A DNA stretch of 5,492 nt from Actinomycetes bacterium. Lineage in GTDB: Bacteria; Actinomycetota; Acidimicrobiia; Acidimicrobiales; Bog-793. The stretch is taken from positions 1 to 5,492 of the forward strand of contig JAJYGM010000292.1 of assembly GCA_021785095.1 (NCBI GenBank). Reading direction: 5' to 3'. The notes beneath the pieces were generated by a model. That model saw only the letters and a program-made list of their open reading frames with translations, was not told where the DNA came from and made no database searches. A program made the position numbers and the translations under genes. Each line of letters opens with the position of its first letter. Within the stretch, counting starts at the first letter, position 1. Of the stretch, positions 1 through 5,492 are shown piece by piece.

Positions 1-6
1 TTCATC

Positions 7-81
7 GGGAAGTCTCCTCGGCCTCGCTTGCCGGCGAGGCTCGTGATGGGTTCACGTTCCGAGGAGCTTCCCTTCTCTTTT
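7..81 (+). terminator. Nested inverted repeat folding as a three-way junction with T-rich tail; possible intrinsic terminator
   Basis: Directly visible pairings: GGGAAG (7-12) with CTTCCC (67-72), one bulged T at 13, then CTCCTCG (14-20) with CGAGGAG (60-66). G21 can alternatively pair with C59. Inside this closing stem sit two perfect hairpins: GCCTCGC (21-27) with GCGAGGC (34-40), loop 28-33, and CGTGA (42-46) with TCACG (52-56), loop 47-51. A pyrimidine tract, TTCTCTTTT, follows at 73-81. A GC-rich stem followed directly by a T-rich run on the + strand is what a rho-independent terminator looks like, so the element probably ends transcription of a gene left of the window. The branched shape is unusual for a terminator. 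A structured leader of the downstream gene, a small RNA or a dispersed palindromic repeat are alternatives. The structure is certain at sequence level; the function is inferred. Confidence 0.45.
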
Positions 82-170
82 CACCCTCCGCGAGTTTCCG
101 AATTCACACAATCATAGGGACACGAACAGATCTCGAGCGGCTCGTTGAATCTCATCCCGAGAACGAGTCC
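82..170 (+). other. Leader between the structured element and the first standard start codon
   Basis: This short stretch is more AT-rich than the rest, especially 93-116 (TTTCC, AATTC, AATCATA), and could carry the promoter of the helicase gene. I see no convincing -35/-10 pair and no strong Shine-Dalgarno sequence; the purine-rich GAGAACGAG at 159-167 is the nearest candidate for a GTG start at 171. The frame of the large gene is open throughout this stretch, and from about 129 it already encodes plausible helical protein (TDLERLVESH). Part of this leader may therefore be coding, from an upstream or non-standard start. Confidence 0.3.
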
Positions 171-3100
171 GTGTTGCGCAATGTCCTTGCAGCACTCGAA
201 CACCACGTTGACGCTCGCGCAGATGATCTCCGGACTCGTGCCGCGAGCCTGCTGGAGACGGCGTGCTCTGGCACTGACCCGAACCCGCCGGCCGGCGTGC
301 GCGCCCTGACCCCTGCTCGGGGCACCCTCCAACAGCCTCCTTCGCTGCCCACCCGCTTCGCGGTTCCGCCAGATGGGAGCGTCCCGCCACCGCCGCCCGC
401 TCCTCGTCGCACGGCGTCGGATGTCGACGCGGACCTGGAGGCGCAGATTGCGCGTGTCCGGAAGCGGCTTCTCGATCTGACGGGAAGAAATCCGCTGCTC
501 AACTTCCGCCACAACGCCGGCACCTCTGTTCGCGTCGTCGAAGAGATCCCGTCGCTCGTGTTCTCGCGCATCACCGCGGGCCAGTCGATGCGCTTCGCTC
601 CGCTGCGCGGGGCCGATGACCTGGAGGAGCCCGAGATCCCGTTCGTCGCAGAGGCGGACGAGACGCGGAGCGCGGCGACAGCCAGGCGGCGCGGCGAGCA
701 CCTCGCCGCAGTCGCCAAAACCCTCGGGATCGACCCCTCCTACGACCTGACGCGCCGGGCCGAAGCGCGCGATGCACGCCACCGCGACGGGGAGCTGCAG
801 ACACTGACGTTCCCGCCCGACCTCGAACGGGTGCTCCGCTCAATCCACCAGAAGTCCCGGACGTCCATCCAGGAGACCGGTGCCAACGTCCTGCACCTGA
901 TGTTCGGATTCGTGGAGTGGCTCGATGTTCCGGCCGCGCAGGCTGGACCGAGCGACTACCGGGCAGCGCCGCTGGTCCTCGTCCCGGTGGCGATCGAGCG
1001 TAAGAACGTCGATTCGCGAACGCGAACGTTCCTGTACGAGGTGAAGGCGACGGGCGAGGACTGGGACACCAACGTCACGCTCCAGGAGAAGTGCCGGGTC
1101 GATCTCGGACTGGAGATGCCCGGAATCGAGGACGAGGAGCCGCTCGAGACCTACTTCCGCCGCATCGAGAGGTGGCTGCAAGAGCATGCGCAGGGGTGGC
1201 GCGTGCGGCGCTACCTGACGCTCGGGATGGCCTCGTTCGGGAAGATCCTGATGTGGCGGGACCTCGACCCCGCGAACTGGCCTGCACGCCAGCCCCTGCT
1301 CAGGGCGCCCCTGCTGCGAGAGGTCCTCGGTGACGAGCGGCTCGAAGCCGCCATGCCGCTGCCGGAACCGACCCTGCTGGCGGGGGAGCACGCCATCGAC
1401 GAACTGGCCGATGGCGAGCGGCCCCCGACGATCCTGGACGCCGACAGCTCGCAGCACAGCGTGCTCGTCGAGGTCGCGCGGGGTCAGAGCCTCGTCGTCC
1501 AGGGACCGCCCGGCACGGGCAAGTCACAGACGATCGCGAACCTCATCGCGGCGGAGATCAAGCGCGGACGCAAGGTGCTGTTCGTCGCCGAGAAGAAAGC
1601 CGCTCTCGATGTCGTGTACCGCCGCCTCCAGAAGACGAAGCTCGACTCGTTCTGTCTCGCCCTGCACAGCCACTCGTCCCAGAAGAAGGACTTCCTCGCC
1701 GACCTGGAGCGCCGGATCGCCCTCCGTGGCCGGGCGCCCGCGCCCCGGGACTTCGACCACCTCGATTGGGACCTCGCGAGCCATCGCGGAACGCTCAACG
1801 ATTACTCGGAACGCCTGAACGCCATCGTCCCACGGTTCGGCCGTTCGGGCTTCGAGCTGATCTGGCGCGCGCGGCGGCTCCTGGACGAGGTCGATCCGGA
1901 AGTCCGCGCAGCGATCGCCGACATCAAGATACCTGGGGCGTTCGAGTTCGGACGCGACCGAGTGGACGCAGCGAAGCGCGCCGTAGAGGCCTTCGCCGCC
2001 GCGGCCGAGGACGTGCTGCGCGAAGCGGCGAGCGTGCCGGAGCACGCGTGGGCCGGCGTGACGAACTCGAAGCTCACACAGTCGGAGATCGACGAGGTCG
2101 TTCTCGTCGCCCGGCGCTGGCGCGGGACGCTCGAGGTGCTCGTCCGGAGGCTCGACCACGTCGAGCAGGCCACGGGCGTCCCGGTCGGATCGACGATCCG
2201 CGACTTCCGCCTGCTTCGGCGCGCTCTCTCGGGCGTCAGTGTCCCCGCAGATGCGGTCGCACGGCGGCTCGTGCCATCCGTGCACGCGGGCAGACGCGTC
2301 GACGCCCTGCGGGCCGCGCTCGATACGCTGTGGGCGGCGACGGAGGCGTGGCGCCGCATCGACGGCCCGTGGGGCCGCCCGGGTCAGCTGGGCAAGGGGC
2401 GCGTCGCCGAGCTGGAGTCGGCGGTCCACGTGGGCGCGCAGGTGCTCGGGCCTGGCGTGGACCACGGTGCGACCGCCGCATTCAACCGTACTGCGGCGAG
2501 GGTCGGCGAGGTGCTTCGCGACGCGCTCGCCCTCTCACGGCAGCTCGAGACCGAGCTGGGGGTCTCGTTTCCCGTGACGCCGCGCGTCGCCGAGCACATG
2601 ACGCGACTCGTGCTGGCGTCGCGCGACGTGCCGCCGCTCGCGTTCGAGCTGCGGTACCCTGCGCTCCGCGAATCGACGGTTGCGCGCGATCTCGCAGCGC
2701 TCACCGAGACGGCCACCAAGCTGCGCGAGCAGCGTGACGCTCTCGCTCAGGAGTTCCCGCCTTCGCTCCGCCCTTCGGCAGCGGACCTGCGGGCCCATGT
2801 CACGGCCCTTGCCACGAGCACTCGGTTCCTGCCGGGGCTCTTCTCGAAGCCATACCGAGCCGCAGTGCGCGCATACCGGCTGGCGTCCGCGAAGCGCGCA
2901 CCTCGGGACGTGATGCACGAGCGCTTCAGGACGCTGCTCGCCAGCGAGGAGGCGCTCCCGGCCTTCGCCGCCAGACCGGAACTGGCCCGCCTCCTTGGAC
3001 CGCTCGCCAAGGGGGTCGATTCACCCTTCGCTGACGCGGCTGCAGCCGTGCGCTGGCGCGACCTCGCCCAGGAGGAAGCGCGCGGGCTCGGCACCGCTGG

Positions 3101-5492
3101 ACCTGCCCTGCTGGACGCTGCGTGGGGGGCGGCGCCGGAGCGGTGGAGAGAGGCGGCGAGCGCTGCTGCCCAAGATCAGCGCGGCGCTGCGGCCGCTATC
3201 GAAGCGGTGGCGGCACTCGCGTCCGTAGCGGCGCCGATCCCGGACGCCGCCCGGTGCTGGCCCGACGAGCCAATCGAGGAAGTCCTGGGCGCGCTGGGCG
3301 CCCGGACCGCCGCAACGCGGCAGCTCGCTGCGATCTTCTCCGAGGCTCGCGCCGCGGACTCGAGCAGGGCGGAATCGCTCCTGTCCACGCTCCGGGACGT
3401 CCGAAAGGCGATCGAGGCGGACGAGGCCGCGCAGCCGTCGTTCGCGGAGGTGGCGACACTCGGGATCAACCCTGCAGACGAGGCGTCGCGCGCCGCGCTG
3501 CGTTCCGCGCTCGAGTACGTGGGGGAGCTCGAGGACGCGGTGTTGCCGCACGACGTGCAGGCCTGGCTCGCGGGCGGCGATCCCGTCACGCGGCTGGAGC
3601 AGCTCGGCCACGCCCTCGACGAGGTCGAGCGCGCAGCGGCACCCGCCCTCGCGGAGGCGACCGAGTTCATGCGCAACACGGGCCTGGACTGGGGCCTCTG
3701 GACACGACGGCCCTCGGCAGCCCTCGACGCTGAAGGTTTGCCGGTGCGCGCCGTGCTAGACCGCCTCGGAACCGCGCTCTGCGCGGAGCCGGCGCTGTAC
3801 ACGTGGGCGCGCTTCACCCGCGAGCGCGCGAACGCCAGCGACCATGGCGCTGGTCCGGTCTGCCAACTGGTGGAAACGGGTACGCTGCCCACCCGCTCGG
3901 CGGCCGCCGCATATGAGGCGAGCGTCTACGCCAACATCGCGAATGGCATCCTGCGCTCCGACCGGTCACTGGACCGCTTCTCGGGCTCGGTGCACGAGCG
4001 CCTTCGTGCACGCTTCGTGGAGCTCGACGAGCAGGCGCTCGATCTCGCAGCCCGGCTGATCCGGCACGAGCTCGCGAAGACGCCGGGGGTCCCTGGCATC
4101 TCGACGGGGCCCGTCAGGCTCCTGACGGAGGAGGGCCTCATCCAGCACCAGGCCGGCTTGCAGCGCCCTTCGGTCACCATCAGGGAGCTGTTCCGCCGCG
4201 CGGCGAAGGCCATCACGACGATGAAGCCCTGCTTCATGATGAGCCCGCAGGCGGTCGCGCAGTTCCTCCCCCGGGAGGTCTGTTTCGACCTCGTCGTCAT
4301 GGACGAGGCCTCGCAGATCAAGCCCGAAGACGCGCTCGGCGCGATCGCGCGAGGCAGGCAGCTCGTCGTCGTGGGCGACCCGAAGCAGCTCGGTCCGACC
4401 AGCTTCTTCCAGCGCCATCTCGACGACGACGACGACTCCGAGACCGATTCTTCGCCGCCTCGAGCGGATGGGCCGACGGTCCTGGAGCGTTCGGAGAGCA
4501 TCCTCGCCGCGGCTGCGACCCGGTACCCGATGAGGATGTTGCGGTGGCACTACCGCTCCAAGCACCCGAAGCTCATCGCCTTCTCCAATCGGCACTTTTA
4601 CCGTGACGAGCTCGTCGTCTTCCCGTCGCCGCGATTCGAATGTACGGACGAGGGCGTATTTTTCAGGCGCGTCGACGGCCAATACTCGCGGAGCAAGAAC
4701 GAGATCGAGGCGAGGGCCATCGTCGCAGCCTTGCGGGAGCACGCCGCCCAGCGCCCTGACCAGACGGCGCTCGTCGCCACCATGAATTACGTGCAGGCGG
4801 GTCTGATCGACGACCTCGTGCAGAAGGCGGAGATCGATGACCCCGTGCTCGCCGAATTTCGGCGCCGCCACGCAGACGGTCCCGAACCGCTCGACATCAA
4901 GAACCTCGAGAACGTACAGGGCGACGAGCGCGACGCCATCTTCGTCTCGATCACGTACGGCCCCGAAGGGGATCGAAAGGTATTCAGCAGCTTCGCAGCT
5001 GTGAACCACGTCGGTGGCGAACGTCGCCTGAACGTGCTCTTCACGCGCGCCAAGCACCGCCTCGAGGTCTTCTGCTCGTTCGACCCGCAGCAGATCAGCA
5101 TCTCGGAGGCGAGCCCGCCGGGCGTGAAGGTCCTGCACGAGTATCTTCGCTATGCGCAGGACGGAACGTGGGCCACAGGTGCGGCGACGGACCGAGAACC
5201 GGACTCCGACTTCGAAATCTCGGTCGCCCGTGTGCTACGCGATGCTGGGTACACGGTCCGCCCGCAGGTAGGCGTCGCTGGGTACCGGATCGACCTCGCC
5301 GTGGTCCACCCGAAGCGCCCCGGCTCGTACGTGCTTGGGGTCGAGTGTGACGGCGCGACCTACCACTCCGCGAAGACGGCGAGAGACCGCGACCGGCTGC
5401 GCCAGCGCGTACTGGAGCAGTACGGCTGGACGATCCACCGAGTGTGGTCAACGGATTGGTTCCGGAACCCCGAGCTGCAGACGAAGATCCTG
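171..5492 (+). CDS. DUF4011 - SF1 helicase - Vsr-like endonuclease, Hhe-type defence protein (3' end beyond window)
   Basis: Predicted ATP-dependent helicase-nuclease; residues are counted from GTG 171. Residues 1-36 are helical and are followed by a Pro-rich linker (about 37-83). DUF4011 covers about 90-374, opening with RLLDLTGRNPLLNF (99-112) and ending near DLDPANW. The helicase core has a DADSSQ segment (423-428), Walker A GPPGTGKS (445-452), motif Ia VLFVAEKKAAL and FCLALHS (494-500). About 720 residues of Ala/Arg/Glu-rich helical insertion follow. Then come KPCFMMSP (1352-1359), Walker B DEASQ (1378-1382), motif III GDPKQLGPT (1402-1410), an acidic loop, LRWHYRSKH (1457-1465), motif V NLENVQGDERD (1578-1588) and motif VI RLNVLFTRAK (1619-1628). 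The nuclease domain starts at SDFE (1679) and carries IDL (D1708), VECDGATYH (E1725, D1727, H1732) and a charged RDRDRL segment, matching the REase_MTES_1575/Vsr-like fold. No signal peptide or membrane segment is evident, so it is probably cytoplasmic. DUF4011-helicase-Vsr is the architecture of the reported single-gene anti-phage system Hhe; a defence role here is inferred from that alone. The frame is open back to position 3 with no ATG/GTG/TTG before 171, so the start is uncertain. The stop, and possibly a DUF3320 domain, lie outside. Confidence 0.93.
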   Translation, partial: MLRNVLAALEHHVDARADDLRTRAASLLETACSGTDPNPPAGVRALTPARGTLQQPPSLPTRFAVPPDGSVPPPPPAPRRTASDVDADLEAQIARVRKRLLDLTGRNPLLNFRHNAGTSVRVVEEIPSLVFSRITAGQSMRFAPLRGADDLEEPEIPFVAEADETRSAATARRRGEHLAAVAKTLGIDPSYDLTRRAEARDARHRDGELQTLTFPPDLERVLRSIHQKSRTSIQETGANVLHLMFGFVEWLDVPAAQAGPSDYRAAPLVLVPVAIERKNVDSRTRTFLYEVKATGEDWDTNVTLQEKCRVDLGLEMPGIEDEEPLETYFRRIERWLQEHAQGWRVRRYLTLGMASFGKILMWRDLDPANWPARQPLLRAPLLREVLGDERLEAAMPLPEPTLLAGEHAIDELADGERPPTILDADSSQHSVLVEVARGQSLVVQGPPGTGKSQTIANLIAAEIKRGRKVLFVAEKKAALDVVYRRLQKTKLDSFCLALHSHSSQKKDFLADLERRIALRGRAPAPRDFDHLDWDLASHRGTLNDYSERLNAIVPRFGRSGFELIWRARRLLDEVDPEVRAAIADIKIPGAFEFGRDRVDAAKRAVEAFAAAAEDVLREAASVPEHAWAGVTNSKLTQSEIDEVVLVARRWRGTLEVLVRRLDHVEQATGVPVGSTIRDFRLLRRALSGVSVPADAVARRLVPSVHAGRRVDALRAALDTLWAATEAWRRIDGPWGRPGQLGKGRVAELESAVHVGAQVLGPGVDHGATAAFNRTAARVGEVLRDALALSRQLETELGVSFPVTPRVAEHMTRLVLASRDVPPLAFELRYPALRESTVARDLAALTETATKLREQRDALAQEFPPSLRPSAADLRAHVTALATSTRFLPGLFSKPYRAAVRAYRLASAKRAPRDVMHERFRTLLASEEALPAFAARPELARLLGPLAKGVDSPFADAAAAVRWRDLAQEEARGLGTAGPALLDAAWGAAPERWREAASAAAQDQRGAAAAIEAVAALASVAAPIPDAARCWPDEPIEEVLGALGARTAATRQLAAIFSEARAADSSRAESLLSTLRDVRKAIEADEAAQPSFAEVATLGINPADEASRAALRSALEYVGELEDAVLPHDVQAWLAGGDPVTRLEQLGHALDEVERAAAPALAEATEFMRNTGLDWGLWTRRPSAALDAEGLPVRAVLDRLGTALCAEPALYTWARFTRERANASDHGAGPVCQLVETGTLPTRSAAAAYEASVYANIANGILRSDRSLDRFSGSVHERLRARFVELDEQALDLAARLIRHELAKTPGVPGISTGPVRLLTEEGLIQHQAGLQRPSVTIRELFRRAAKAITTMKPCFMMSPQAVAQFLPREVCFDLVVMDEASQIKPEDALGAIARGRQLVVVGDPKQLGPTSFFQRHLDDDDDSETDSSPPRADGPTVLERSESILAAAATRYPMRMLRWHYRSKHPKLIAFSNRHFYRDELVVFPSPRFECTDEGVFFRRVDGQYSRSKNEIEARAIVAALREHAAQRPDQTALVATMNYVQAGLIDDLVQKAEIDDPVLAEFRRRHADGPEPLDIKNLENVQGDERDAIFVSITYGPEGDRKVFSSFAAVNHVGGERRLNVLFTRAKHRLEVFCSFDPQQISISEASPPGVKVLHEYLRYAQDGTWATGAATDREPDSDFEISVARVLRDAGYTVRPQVGVAGYRIDLAVVHPKRPGSYVLGVECDGATYHSAKTARDRDRLRQRVLEQYGWTIHRVWSTDWFRNPELQTKIL

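Noticed and set aside
7..72. tRNA gene suggested by the cloverleaf-like shape
   Set aside because: It has only two internal hairpins, no 7-bp anticodon-type loop with a conserved T-stem (GTTCRA) sequence, and a 13-bp bulged closing stem, which is not tRNA geometry.
1..117. Possible C-terminal tail of an upstream gene in the first frame, ending at TAG 115-117
   Set aside because: Only 38 codons are visible, the sequence is not recognised, and the stretch overlaps the structured element at 7-72, which looks intergenic. It cannot be excluded without sequence to the left.
588..590. First in-frame ATG as the start codon
   Set aside because: It would remove the DUF4011 signature RLLDLTGRNPLLNF at 465-506, which is clearly coding in this frame.
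81..782. 233-codon open frame on the minus strand covering the leader
   Set aside because: Its composition is Arg-rich without motifs, and most of it is opposite the DUF4011 coding sequence.
1524..2465. 313-codon open frame on the minus strand
   Set aside because: It is antisense to Walker A and the helical insertion, with low-complexity Arg-rich content and no domain.
1766..2737. 323-codon open frame on the + strand in a different frame
   Set aside because: The translation is extremely Arg/Ala/Gly-rich, typical of an out-of-frame reading of GC-rich DNA, and overlaps the real frame fully.
3966..5138. 390-codon open frame on the minus strand
   Set aside because: It lies wholly opposite the conserved helicase motifs, its translation is rich in Arg, Asp and Leu with no recognised motif, and it is the expected antisense shadow of a GC-rich coding frame.
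1..5492. CRISPR array, insertion-sequence ends, rRNA or tRNA genes
   Set aside because: I saw no regularly spaced direct repeats, no transposase motifs and no structural RNA signatures in the window other than the element at 7-72.

Overview
The window is occupied almost entirely by one very large protein gene on the + strand. The reading frame with codons beginning at position 3 has no stop from position 3 to the last base (5492), and the gene runs off the right edge. The product is a multidomain protein: a DUF4011 N-terminal domain, a superfamily 1 (UPF1/Dna2-like) DNA/RNA helicase core split by a very long helical insertion, and a C-terminal Vsr-like endonuclease domain (REase_MTES_1575 type). 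This order, DUF4011-helicase-Vsr, is the architecture described for the single-protein anti-phage system called Hhe. The window therefore most likely shows a defence gene, although no neighbouring gene is present to support that from context.

The DNA is GC-rich, by eye about two thirds G+C, with strong G/C preference at third codon positions (GCG, CTC, GAC, CGC). This fits a high-GC bacterium such as an actinobacterium, a myxobacterium or a proteobacterium. Nothing here fixes the phylum. The same base bias produces long open shadow frames on both strands, and none of these has recognisable protein content.

Layout: positions 7-72 hold a striking nested inverted repeat that folds as a three-way junction (a 13-14 bp bulged closing stem enclosing two hairpins), followed by a T-rich tract at 73-81. 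It is probably the terminator of a gene to the left, but could be another structured element. Positions 82-170 are a short, somewhat AT-richer leader. The first ordinary start codon in the coding frame is GTG at 171, although the helical, protein-like sequence begins slightly upstream, so the true start is unresolved. The DUF4011 domain spans about 438-1290, helicase motifs I and Ia about 1437-1670, the helical insertion about 1725-3880, helicase motifs II-VI about 4224-5055, and the nuclease about 5205-5490. The stop codon, and any C-terminal DUF3320 domain of the kind often found in this family, lie beyond the window.

Working model (inference): the ATPase/helicase motor loads on or tracks along foreign nucleic acid and the Vsr-like domain cuts it. 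All helicase motifs and the nuclease active-site residues look intact, so the protein is predicted to be functional.
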